64,000 bases of DNA from Sphagnum compactum (Eukaryota; Bryophyta; Sphagnopsida; Sphagnales). The stretch is taken from the NCBI GenBank assembly GCA_965153455.1, contig OZ234496.1, positions 10,873,863 through 10,937,862 on the forward strand, written 5' to 3'. Shown piece after piece: positions 11,213 through 21,034 of this stretch. The notes below the pieces were generated by a model, which worked only from the letters and a program-made list of their open reading frames with translations, did not search any database and was not told the origin of the DNA. Position 1 is the first letter of the stretch; each line of letters opens with the position of its first letter. A program made the position numbers and the translations under genes.

Positions 11213-11318
11213 CACGTGTCCCAATATTTAATTATTTAAAAATGTATATTATTATTATTTTGAAATAATCTAGGACGTTCAATTCAAATGCTTGGATGAT
11301 CTTAAATTATGACACGTG
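11213..11318. promoter_or_regulatory. G-boxes, right arm of the inverted pair
   Basis: CACGTG at 11213-11218 and 11313-11318, with the related palindrome GCCACATGGC near 11336. They occupy the same place as the G-box cluster of element 1. The left arm lost this segment at the fusion point. Confidence 0.55.
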
Positions 11319-11380
11319 ATCCAATGTAAATATGCCACATGGCACTTTTAAATGAATTTAATACAAAATATTAATATTCA

Positions 11381-11555
11381 GTTGGTAGGTATTTAGGTAG
11401 GTACATAAGTAGGTACCTATAAACCTAGGCTACATACCTACCTACTTGCTTAAGTAACGTAGGTAAGTAGGTAGGTACATAAGTCGATTTAGGTAGGTAG
11501 GTCAAACTAAGTACCTACCTAATTAGGTAGATAAATAGGTTGGGGAGGTAGGTAG
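11381..11555. repeat. ACCTACCT/AGGTAGGT array, right arm
   Basis: Inverted counterpart of 10856-11077. Confidence 0.7.
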
Positions 11556-11599
11556 TTTAAAATTGTGCATAATTTTTTTTTGTTTTGGGTTAAGTCTTT

Positions 11600-11790
11600 T
11601 GATTGGCTCATCCCATGTGCACAAATATTTTAATGCGGAATTGAATGACCACACCGTCTTGTTTATATAATGTTCAAAATAGGAATGGAAAACAAACAAT
11701 ATGAAATAAGTTTTGAAGTTAAAACTTCCTCACAAACTAACTTGTAACTCCAAAACTTTCCATATGCCTTTTGTTCTTAGTTTTTATAAT
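11600..11790 (-). promoter_or_regulatory. Hairpin and TATA box, right arm
   Basis: On the minus strand TATATAAA lies at 11669-11662 and is preceded by a degraded hairpin (AAACTTCCTCACAAACTAA and so on), mirroring 10618-10747. Confidence 0.55.
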
Positions 11791-11819
11791 TATAAACAAT
11801 TGAAGTACATGGTTCACTA

Positions 11820-12749
11820 GATAATTAAATAATCATTTAATTAATAATGATTAAATTGAACATATGTTTAAAATATAAACTGTACACTACAAATATTAAG
11901 TATTCATTATCAACTATTTAAATAAATAATAACTTCCTAATATTTAACTAACTGGTTATCTAACTACTCACAATTTGTCAATACATAACTCATAAATACA
12001 TAAATAACTAAAACATTAAAAAACATTTTATTACTTTTTAAAATTTGGTCGAATTATAAATAATACAATTAATGTAAAAATAATATAATTAATGTAATTA
12101 AAATAACTATTTTTAAAAATTCAATTTATGAAGAATGAAGTAACAATTGTTATTAAAAATAACTTCCCACGTGATATTTTAAAAATTTAATATTAAACTA
12201 GTTACATTAATTATTATATAATTACATTTATTACTGTAAGAGAATTTATTGGTCAACTAGATGTTTTTTACTGGTAATTATTAACTGTAAATACAATAAT
12301 TTGCTAAACATATCATTAATTTTTATAATTGCAATATATTACTGTAAAAATATTTATCATAGATAAGTATTACAGAATTCAAAAAATAAAAACTTAAATT
12401 ACTTTATTGTAATTCCTGAAATTACAATCCTTACAATAATTATTTTAACTACATTATAAATTTTCCAAAATTTTAATTCAGATTTCAAGTTATAAATTAT
12501 AGATTGTGAATAATTATGTTGAATTTAAAAAAATAATTTATGCATATGCTATGATTAATTCTTATATGAAGTAATTACAATGATTTTAAAGTAATGTAAC
12601 ATTAATTATAGTAATTCATTTCTTTTACTGTAAGAATATGAATTGTATAATATATAAATACATGTTGTAACAATAATTATTTAGTGTAACTTATAATTAA
12701 TAACTATAATCATTTATAATTATTTATAATAGTGATTTATTATGGATAA
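11820..12749. repeat. AT-rich core, right arm
   Basis: Inverted copy of 9.70-10.61 kb. It ends with GATTTATTATGGATAA directly before CACTAGTAGAAA at 12750. The same join is present at 39222 and, with changes, at 9480. Confidence 0.6.
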
Positions 12750-13104
12750 CACTAGTAGAAAATAACTTTAAAACTCAATCAATAATTTTCTGCATTGAAA
12801 TATTAATTTTAGATTCCAAAAAAAAATCAGAATTCAAATTTCAACTTTTACATCAAATAAGTCTTTTGTATTTAAATAAAAAAATTCAGAATTGAAATAT
12901 CAATTTTTAGACTCAAATCAAGATACTCAAAATTGAAATGTCCATTTTTAGACTTAATTAATAATTTTCTGAATTGAAATATTAATTTTGACAATCCAAA
13001 ATAATAATTCAAAGTTGGGATTTCAACTTTTAGATCAAATAAGATTTTAAAATTTAAATATAAATATTCAGAATTGAAATATTCATTTTTGGAATCGATA
13101 ACAA
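12750..13104 (-). repeat. A-module, right copy, first part
   Basis: Starts CACTAGTAGAAAATAAC and carries the GAATTGAAATATTAAT-type repeats. It is interrupted at 13104 by the Ty3/Gypsy element and continues at 21035. Confidence 0.65.
13101..13104. repeat. ACAA target-site duplication, left
   Basis: ACAA before TGTGACC matches ACAA at 21031-21034. A 5-bp reading (AACAA) is also possible because the LTR's last base is A. Confidence 0.65.
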
Positions 13105-13970
13105 TGTGACCAAAAAATAGGTCACCACACCAGTGTGAACACTACCTGCTTCTGAGGTTTAATTTTGCTTTATTAGCCGTCATTTTGCTGCGGCAGTCTC
13201 TCCATTACTGCTGCATGGAAGTGCATGGGGAGGTTTCTCTTTGGGTGTGTGAGATGTTGTACAGGAAGGAGGCGACGCGAATGATGGGAAGGAGTGGAGC
13301 TGCATTGATGAGCCGAAGTGGAAGGCACGGCGGCAGCTGAGTAAGGGAGAAGGGAAGCTTGTGATTGATGCTAGGAAAAAAAGCTGAGGGGAAGAGAGAG
13401 TTGCATCAGGATAGATAGACTGAGAGGTCTGATTTTTGGGGAGAGCGTTTTGAGCTCGAGAGTTGTTTCTGGATCCTGGCTGATCATTTGCTTAAGGAGG
13501 CCGAGGTAGAGCTGAAGAGGTCAGACGAGCTTAGAAGAGTAGAGACGTATCACTCAATATGTCTGTTTTTGTAGAGAACTTGGCTGTGTTGCTGAAACTT
13601 TCCGCTGCGCCAGCGACTTAGCTGAGTAGGATACATGATTTTTGATGAGCACACTGGAGTGGGGAAGCTTGTGTTGTCGGGGAAATTCTGTAAATTATGA
13701 GCTATGAATTTTAATCTCTGAAATTCTATCTTGTTGATTTGCATGAGCAGAAACTGTGTCTGAGGAAGTTCAGTGAAGGGGCTTTTGCATCGGTGATGTG
13801 TGCATCTCATTAGGGTTTAGTAGGACTAGAAGACAGAAGCTCTGGACTTAGATTAGCGCAATTGTCATGCTGTTTGTTTAATAGACGAACGCCCAATTGT
13901 ATTTCTATCAAAGTGAACTCAAGAGAGAGGTCGAGTCGTTATTTGACCTTTCCCTTTTCTTTTGGTATCA
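13105..13970 (+). repeat. 5' long terminal repeat
   Basis: Begins TGTGACCAAAAAATAGGTCA. Over most of its length it matches 20246-21030. The right edge is uncertain by about 8 bases: either the LTR ends near 13962 just before the primer site, or at TTGGTATCA (13970) if that corresponds to TTGGTTACA of the 3' LTR. It contains 84 bases (13493-13576) missing from the 3' copy. Confidence 0.9.
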
Positions 13971-13980
13971 AAGCTGGTTC
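13963..13980 (+). other. Primer binding site (initiator tRNA-Met type)
   Basis: TGGTATCAAAGCTGGTTC directly inside the 5' LTR. Plant LTR elements commonly use TGGTATCAGAGC, complementary to the 3' end of initiator tRNA-Met. This copy differs by one base in that core. Confidence 0.75.
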
Positions 13981-14039
13981 CGTTCATGTAGCTTTGGTAG
14001 AACCTGTGGATGCTTAGGTAGAATGATAATTGAAGTATC

Positions 14040-14840
14040 ATGTCTTCGCTTAGTGCAGATGAGGGTGATGTAGAAGAGTTGACACAGGAGATTCGTGAAC
14101 AACAGCTCGTCAATAGGTTCGATTTTCTGACTTCGCAGAATGGACCCCAGAGAGGAGTTGTAGTCCTGCGTTTCCTGGGATTTGGAATAGTAACTCTGGT
14201 AGGAGTAGATCCAGCTGAAGCTCGAGTTGGAGATATAGCAGTAGAAGTAGCTCATAGTGGTTTTTATACTCGCGTTCAAGTTTGGTTGAAGGTGAGCAAT
14301 GGAGCAAGGGGATGGGCATCAACCTCACAGTTACAGATGCAGTACTACTACACCTCCTATCTTGCGTAGGGTAACGCCTTTGTTTGTTGAAAGGCAGCGT
14401 AGTGTGCCCAGGCTAGGGGACATCTGGATTCCCAAGCTTGCTGCAACGCCTAACCATTTTGTCAGATTGTATATACCTGGTGTGAAAGATTTGTTTCAAA
14501 AGGGAGATCGCCTACTCAGGGTGGAGCATGGTGGATCGAGATCTCGCCTCATAAGCTGGAGGATATGGCGCAACCAAGAGGGAGAATGGTAATTCCAACA
14601 AGAATCTGCAGATGAGCAGAGTTTTTCCACTTTTGCTTCTAATGTTACACCTTTGAGACCAGTGGCTGAGGGAGCTCAGTCTGACTTTACAGAGTGGCTC
14701 AGGTGATGTTTGTCTTTCTCAAAATCAAACATGAACAGAAGTGGCTGAGAAGCTGATCAATTTTGTTGTTATTTGATTATGATTTGAGGAACCGTGTGTG
14801 GAGTGTATGCAATTGTGGTGTGCAGCTGAACGTTTGCAAG
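14040..14840 (+). pseudogene. Leader and possible decayed gag N-terminal region
   Basis: An ATG at 14040 opens 109 codons (MSSLSADEGDVEELTQEIRE...) in the same frame as gag. A second open stretch in another frame (14299-14592) follows, then Ser/Thr/Pro-rich coding-like text with stops up to 14840. This may be an N-terminal extension of gag broken by frameshifts, or an untranslated leader with chance ORFs. The acidic start and frame agreement favour the first view, weakly. Confidence 0.4.
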
Positions 14841-16160
14841 ATGACTAGTCCCCAAGGAATGGATGAACTGTTTTGGGGACGGGACCATGAAGATGTAAAT
14901 GATTGGGCAGAGTGGCTCACCATGGCAGCCGAAGTACGAGATCTCAATGCAGATAAGCTTTTCAAGATTGCCAAGCTTAATCTGCGGGGCAGAGCCAAGG
15001 AGTGGTTCAAGAGGCTGCAACCAGCACTAGCCGATTGGGCTGAATTGAGGACCCTGATTGTGCAGAAGTATGGAGATGTGGACGCTGATGACATCAGGAT
15101 GAAGCTTGATGCTATCAAGCAAGAACCCAAGGAGCGAGTTCAAAAGTATTTTGAATGTCTCGACAAGTTGTTTCAAAGGGGGAGGATACCCGACGCTGAA
15201 CAAAGAAGGAGGTTTTTGGCCAGGTTGAGGCTTGAAATTCGAAAATTGTGTGTAGTAAGGACATTCACTGACATTGAGGAGCTGGTGGGAGTTGCCATTG
15301 AGCTCGAGAGAGTATTGGGTGAGATAGGAGAGACTCCATTCGAGCCTCTCAAGGAAGAGCAGGAAGAGGGAGTCAAAGAAACAATGATGGAGAAGCAGGT
15401 GACTACTTTGAACAACACACTTGTTAACTTTTTCAAGAGGAATGTGCCGAATTCTGTTGCATCATCCTCTTCCACCATGTCCGGCGAGTGCCAGATCTGT
15501 AAGGGAGGAGACCATATAGCCACAACATGTCCAAGACTTAATGAACCACGGCCGAAATGCGCCAAATGTGGAATGTCTCATAGGACAGAGAATTGTGGGA
15601 TAAAATGCTCTTTCTATGCAGGATTAGGACACTCGGAGGACAGATGCTGGAAGAAGCCCAAGGATGGAAAGTCGCATTCTGGAGCAGCGAACTTTGTAGA
15701 AGTCTTGCTGAATGATGAGGAAGCAACTCTGCAACAACTCAACAAGTTGTGCGGAAATGAAAATATATTTTCATACACTCGAGCACCCAGGAGAAGAGTA
15801 CCTGTTGAAGTAACACCAACAGACGCTGCACCATCTCCTGGAGCCGCAGGCGAAACCACAGGAATGAATCGAGAAAACTCAGTCAGGTCTAAAATTCTGT
15901 CACATTTCATTAAAGGCAAGATTTCCCTTACCCCAATGGAGACCGTCTTGATGATACCTGGAGAGTTGGAACATCTAGAGAATCTGGTGAAGTTGGCTAG
16001 AAGGAAGAAAGATGCAGAGGCAACGAATAACCAGGTGTCAATGGTCTCGGCAGCACCAACACTGAGACGAATTTGCGTCAACAAGACACGTAGAAGCAAA
16101 ATGCTCCACTTGCCGGTGGAGATGAATGGCTATGAGGTGGAAGGACTTGTAGACACTTGA
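14841..16160 (+). pseudogene. gag: capsid/nucleocapsid region
   Basis: The ATG at 14841 (MTSPQGMDELFWGRD) is the most plausible start. The open frame extends further upstream without an ATG. Residues about 10-160 look like a retrotransposon Gag capsid domain (DWAEWLTMAAEV, GRAKEWFKRL, KYFECLDKLFQRGRI). Three zinc knuckles follow: CQICKGGDHIATTC (15489-15530, CX2CX4HX4C), CAKCGMSHRTENC (from 15558), and CSFYAGLGHSEDRC (from 15606). In the third, the second Cys is Tyr (TAT at 15615-15617), so it should not bind zinc normally. Gag would package the RNA into cytoplasmic particles. The frame stops at TGA 16158-16160 inside the protease active site. Confidence 0.9.
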
Positions 16161-16487
16161 GCATCCACGTCGATCCTGGCTGCTGCTGTAGTGAGAGAAA
16201 TGGGCATGATGCATCTCGTAACAGGGTCTGAATCTTATAAGACAGCGTCAGGAGTTGTTACGCAGGCTCTTGGTCGAATTGATGAGGTACCAGTCAAGGT
16301 AGGAGGCGTACAGTGTGCCATGACATTCATGGTAGTGGACACGGATAGTTATGACGTGCTCATTGGGCTGGACTTTTTGATGAAGATTGGAGCGGTGGTG
16401 GATGTGGAGCGGGGCTTGATACAAGTCAGGCACGGCCCCGGAACCAATGTAGAGGTGCTGCCTTTGACAATGGTGAATTGGCTGTAG
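16096..16487 (+). pseudogene. pro: aspartic protease with stop in the active site
   Basis: The region reads LPVEMNGYEVEGLVDT, then a stop, then ASTSILAAAV, with a later LIGLDFLMKIGAVVD flap/core. Retroviral-type proteases carry Asp-Thr-Gly-Ala/Ser. Here the Gly position is TGA (16158-16160). A further TAG ends the frame at 16485-16487. The enzyme would cut the Gag-Pol precursor. This copy cannot make it without readthrough. Confidence 0.85.
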
Positions 16488-17090
16488 AGGACGAATTTAG
16501 AAGCTCTAATACAAGATACTACAACCATCTGGAAAGAGGCACACAACAATGGCAATTCTGAACGGACATCAGATCAGGATTGTGCAATCATGACCAAGGA
16601 AGAGGATTCGTTTACATCAACTTCAGATGCTGATGCTGATGATAGCGAACGATATGATTCGGAGTCCAATCAATTGAAACGAATTGATTGTGAGGATGAG
16701 TTTGGAGATACCGAATTGGAGGAACTGGTGAAGTCAGAAGGACCGCAAGAGATTCTGCAACTGATGCCCCAGAAGCAGGCTGATGATTTCATGAAAGAAG
16801 AAATCACCGATGCTGACGATTATGCTGACTAGATTCAGTGGGTGTCTGATGCAGAGCAAGGCAAGCAGGTCATCTCTACAACTCAGAAGCATGAAGGAGT
16901 GTCTGTACTGCTGCAACTCCAACAGATGGACGGTGATCTCGTTCCCAAGAAGTTCAAGGAGCAGTTGCCAGTATCTGACGACTGTAAAACAGATTCAAGG
17001 TGGGAAGAGATTTCCCGGAAGATCAGAGTTGATCAGAACCTTGATGAAGAAAAGGGGCAGGAGCTGTGGGGAGTCTTGGAGCGTTATCAA
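16488..17090 (+). pseudogene. Acidic spacer between protease and reverse transcriptase
   Basis: Still in the gag-pro frame. Rich in Asp, Glu and Ser (SDADADDSERYDSESNQ), with one TAG (16830-16832). No catalytic motif. Long low-complexity acidic linkers are variable between families. Function unknown. Confidence 0.6.
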
Positions 17091-18335
17091 GATGTATTTG
17101 CTTGGAACAAGAGGGAGCTAGGCTGTTGTACCATTGGAGAGCATTCCATAGATACGCAAGGATATCCACCTTGCAGGGTATCACCTGGTCGATTGTCATA
17201 TTGGGAGGAGGCTGAGGTGAAGAGACAGATTGATGCGTTGGTGGGTTTGGGTAAGATGAAGCCAAGTGATTTTGAGTACGCCTGTCGCGTGACCTTGCTA
17301 GTAAAAAGGGACGGGATTAGGCGCTTCTGTGGGGATTATCGGCCACTTAATTTGCAGACAAGGAGGGATTCGTTCCCAATGCCCCTTGTTGACAATGTAA
17401 TTTCCCAGCTGGGAAAATCAGCGTGGTTTTCTGCACTAGATTTGCAATCGGGATTCTGGCAAATTCGCATGGCTCCTGATGATGTGAAGAAAACGGCCCT
17501 GATCACCAAGACTGGACTGTACGACTGGACTGTCATGCCTTTTGGTCTCAAGAATGCGACCAGCACTTTCACCAGAACAATGTCGTCAGTCTTCAAGGAA
17601 ATAGGAGACAAGTTCCTGAAGGTGTTTGTTGATGATCTCAACATCCACAGCGAGAGTTGGGAAGACCATCTCCAACACTTGAGGACTGTGCTCACCAGGC
17701 TCAGGGAAGTGAACTTGAAGTTGAACCCAAGTAAATGTTGTTTTGCTGCTGCAAGTATTGTGTTCCTGGGACATGTGGTCGGTAAGGAGGGTACCAAACC
17801 CGATCCTGGTAAGATTGATGCAGTGATGCGTTTTCTAGAACCAAAGTCGGTTACCAGCGTTAGATCCTTTCTAGGACTGACAGGGTACTACCGAAAGTAC
17901 ATTAGAGGATATTCGAGGTTGGCTAGTCCTTTGTTTGAATTAACGAAGAAGGACGTGCCGTTTGTGTGGGATCAGGATTGTCAGCGGACGTTTGATGCCT
18001 TGAAGAGAGCACTTGTGGAAGCTCCCATTCTTGTACGTCCTGACTTTGAAAAACCCTTCTGTCTTGATGTTGATTGGTCGACGAAAGGTGTTGGCGCCAT
18101 CCTGTCGCAAAGAGAAGGCAGACTTGAGAAAGTGGTGGCTTATGCCAACAAGGGCTTGACTACTGTGCAAAGGAAGTTCCACCCAATGGAAGGAGAGTGC
18201 TATGCATTGATCTGGGGCATCATGCATTTCAGACAGTATCTTCACAGGACGCATTTCATTCTGAGGACAGACCACAAGCCGCTTGAGTGGTTGGCAACGT
18301 GTCAGATGCGAATGGTAGAAGAGGTCGGTGGATAG
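16842..18335 (+). pseudogene. pol: reverse transcriptase and RNase H (frameshifted at the end)
   Basis: 497 open codons. RT landmarks in order: CRVTLLVKRDGIRRFCGDYR, SFPMPLVDN, FSALDLQSGFWQI, the conserved MPFGLKNA, and FVDD (Asp codons at 17631-17636, the YxDD-type catalytic motif). Next come FLGHVVGKEG and the connection FLGLTGYYRKYIRGYS. The RNase H domain follows, with CLDVDWSTKGVGAILSQ, GECYAL and LRTDHKPLEW supplying the expected Asp-Glu-Asp series. A one-base loss near 18298-18300 moves the frame, and the old frame ends at 18335. The enzyme copies element RNA to DNA in virus-like particles. The RT part itself is free of stops. Confidence 0.93.
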
Positions 18336-19111
18336 ACATGCTGCAAGATTTCAGTTTTAAAATCTTGCACAGACCAGGATTGAAGCATGGGAACGTTGAT
18401 GCTCTGAGCAGAAATCCGGTGGGGCAGGCCACTGATGATGATTTCAGTGAAGAAATCCGTGACATGGGGGAAGCGCAGACTGATGTTACTGGGTCAGCAG
18501 GGACGATGTTCTCTGCTCAGTATGGAGAAACTTCGGATTGGTTGGGTTTCAGGAGGCATGTAGGTAAGCTGATGGAACACCACGAGTGCTGTTTTAGAAT
18601 AAACCACTGGCGAAGTGCAGAAGACCACCAGCTCTTCATGATTGATGTTGTCAGTGAGGAGAACCAGGGTGGTGAGACCGATTCACTCGTACAGAATGAA
18701 AGGACGACGGATAGTGGAGAGGATCAGAGTCTTAGGGCTACTGGTGTTAAGCATGGACTGAAGGCAAAGATGCCCAGGTACTATGGTATGCAGCAACAAC
18801 TGGAGCTGGTGTTAGCAGCTCAGAAACTCTCTGAGTTTGGTGATTGCATTGAGTCTGGAGAACATGAGTCGGATCTCATAGAATCAGACGAGGGAGAGAT
18901 TTGTGGTGTAGAAGCAAGGAACTTCGACATTTGGCAGGACACCACATGCATGGGATTGCTAAAGGAGGCTCAGTTACCAGACACTGTGGACCTTGAGGAA
19001 GGAAGAAGAGCTAGGAAGAGGGCAAACAATTACTGCTGGAAGGAGCAGAAGCTCTACTTCAAAGGGTTGTATGTGCCCAAACCTGAGGAAAGAATGCCAC
19101 TGGTGATCTAG
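18287..19111 (+). pseudogene. End of RNase H plus an unusually long acidic spacer before integrase
   Basis: In the shifted frame the RNase H tail continues (GRWIDMLQDF, HRPGLKHGNVDALSRN). It is followed by about 190 residues of Glu/Asp-rich sequence without recognised motifs (about 18450-19020), then by the integrase N-terminal approach (NYCWKEQKLYFKGLYVPKPE). The stop TAG at 19109-19111 lies just before the HHCC zinc domain. In many Ty3/Gypsy elements this junction is short, so the spacer is notable. Confidence 0.75.
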
Positions 19112-20199
19112 CTGCATGAAGACCTCGGGCACTTTGGAGATCAGAGGACATTGGCTGAGATCTGTCGGAGGTACTTCTGGCACAATCAAACTGAGGATGT
19201 CAGGATGGTAGTTAGAAGGTGCTAGCAATGCCAATTGGTGAGGAGTAAGGGTAGCATTCACTCTGAAGATGAGGAATTGAAGAGCATACGATCTATGATC
19301 TGTTTCATAGAGTCGCCATGGACACTGCAGGACCATTACCTGAGACTAAGTCAGGCAACAAGTACATTCTAGTGGTCGTTGACCACTATTCTAAGTGGTG
19401 CGAAGCAAAGGCGGTTGTTGATCATGGTGCTAAGACTGCAGCTAGGTTTTTAGAAGATGACATCATCTGCAGGTATGGAGTACCCAAATTCATCCTTATT
19501 GACAATGGTGGAGAATGGGGTGCAGAGTTCAACGTGATGTGCAAGGACTATGGGATCCAGCATCAGCACACTGCACCTCAGTGGCCTCAATGCAATGGGA
19601 TGGCGGAGCGCATGATCAAGACCATCAAACATGGCATCATTGTTCTTGCTGCAACTCCTGAAAATGTGGATTGTTGGGACGAGCATCTGGCCAAAATCTT
19701 GTTTGGGTACAGATGTGGGATCTAGGCTAACACTAAGTTTTCACCATTCATGATCCTGACTGGTCGCACACCACGTCTTAGGGCAGATAATTACTTGCAT
19801 ACCCTGACTGCTGTGACTGATGATGGTGCTGATGTGGAGGTTGCTACAGCACAATTTCTATAGAAAATGGAACGTATAGCAAGCATCCACAAGAACGTCT
19901 TGCTCAATGTGGAGCAGGCACAGAAGAAGCAGAGGAAGACCTATGCTACCAGGAAAGGTAAGCATATGTTTGAAGGTTTGGTAGCAAGGGAGACTATGGT
20001 GAAGATGAAAAAGCCAGGAAAAAGGAGAGACTTGACTGCGAGCTGGGAAGGCCCATACCAGTTCGTTGGGCATGCTGATGGGCAAGGAAACTTTGACTTT
20101 GAATAAGGCAGTCGGATATGCATCATCCAAGATGCTGATGGGCACCAATGGGAAAGGTCTCGGAGAGATCTTCAGATCTATCACGTTCAAACAGATTGA
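19112..20199 (+). pseudogene. pol: integrase, several stops
   Basis: The HHCC zinc domain is recognisable (LHEDLGHFGDQRTLAEI, then RRC-stop-QC with TAG at 19223-19225 between the two Cys). A frame change upstream of 19291 precedes the DDE core: Asp at 19321-19323 (MDTAGPLPET), Asp at 19501-19503 (IDNGGEW) and Glu at 19606-19608 (NGMAERMIKTIKHG). The last two are 35 codons apart. TAG at 19723 and 19861 and TAA at 20104 interrupt the C-terminal part, which ends with a WEGPYQF (GPY/F-type) module near 20044. All three catalytic residues are present, but the protein is not expressible from this copy. It would insert the cDNA into chromosomes. Confidence 0.9.
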
Positions 20200-20224
20200 A
20201 TGAAGCTGAGGGACTCAGCTTGTT

Positions 20225-20238
20225 AAGGAATGGAGGGG
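20225..20238 (+). other. Polypurine tract
   Basis: AAGGAATGGAGGGG, 14 purine-rich bases shortly before the 3' LTR. RNase H-resistant purine tracts prime plus-strand synthesis. Here seven bases (TTACATA) separate it from TGTGACC, more than usual. Confidence 0.65.
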
Positions 20239-20245
20239 TTACATA

Positions 20246-21030
20246 TGTGACCAAAAAATAGGTCACCACACCAGTGTGAACACTACCTGCTTCTGAGGTT
20301 TAATTTTGCTTTATTAGCCGTCATTTTGCTGCGGCAGTCTCTCCATTACTGCTGCATGGAAGTGCATGGGGAGGTTTCTCTCTGGGTGTGTGTGAGATGT
20401 TGTACAGGAAGGAGGCGGCGCGAATGATGGGAAGGAGTGGAGATGCATTGATGAGCCGAAGTGGAAGGCACGGCGGTGGCTGAATAAGGGAGAAGGGAAG
20501 CTTGTGATTGATGCTAGGAAAAAAAGCTGAGGGGAAGAGTGAGTTGCATCAGGATAGATAGACTGAGAGGTCTGATTTTTGGGGAGAGCGTTTTGAGCTC
20601 AGGAGTTGTTTCTGGATCCTGGCTGATCATTTGCTAACTTGGCTGTGTTGCTGAAACTTTCTGCTGCGCCAGCGACTTAGCTGAGTAGGATACATGATTT
20701 TTGATGAGCACACTAGAGTGGGGAAGCTTGTGCTGTCGGGAAATTTTTGTAAATTATGAGCTATGAATTTTCATCTCTGAAATTCTGTCTTGTTGATTTG
20801 CATGAGCAGAAACTATGTCTGAGGAAGTTCAGTGAAGGGGCTTTTGCATCGGTGATGTGTGCATCTCATTAGGGTTTAGTAGGACTAGAAGACAGAAGCT
20901 CTGGACTTAGATTAACGCAATTGTCATGCTATTTGTTTAATAGACGAACGCCCAATTGTATTTCTGTCAGAGTGAACTCAACAGAGGGGTCGAGTCGTTA
21001 TTTAACCTTTCCCTTTTCTTTTTGGTTACA
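20246..21030 (+). repeat. 3' long terminal repeat
   Basis: Starts TGTGACCAAAAAATAGGTCA and ends GGTTACA. By eye there are roughly 25 base differences from the 5' copy over about 775 aligned bases, plus an 84-base gap relative to 13493-13576. Both LTRs are copied from one template at insertion, so these changes came later. Confidence 0.92.
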
Positions 21031-21034
21031 ACAA
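21031..21034. repeat. ACAA target-site duplication, right
   Basis: Partner of 13101-13104. The A-module sequence resumes straight after it, confirming insertion into that repeat. Confidence 0.65.

Larger units (their letters stand above)
13105..21030 (+). mobile_element. Ty3/Gypsy LTR retrotransposon, decayed
   Basis: A 7.9-kb element with two long direct repeats, a tRNA-Met-type primer site, gag with zinc knuckles, then protease, reverse transcriptase, RNase H and integrase in that order. This order (integrase last) is the Ty3/Gypsy arrangement. It is visibly richer in G and C than the AT-rich arms around it. LTR ends TGTGACC...GGTTACA form a short inverted repeat, and ACAA flanks both sides. 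The reading frames contain eight in-frame stops and at least two frameshifts, so it cannot move by itself. It ends in a GPY-like integrase tail; I see no chromodomain. Confidence 0.97.

Noticed and set aside
15614-16099. 161-codon open frame on the minus strand opposite gag
   Set aside because: It is a shadow of the gag coding strand. Gag has domain motifs and this does not.
17336-17797. 153-codon open frame on the minus strand opposite reverse transcriptase
   Set aside because: Antisense to the conserved RT core, with no motif of its own.
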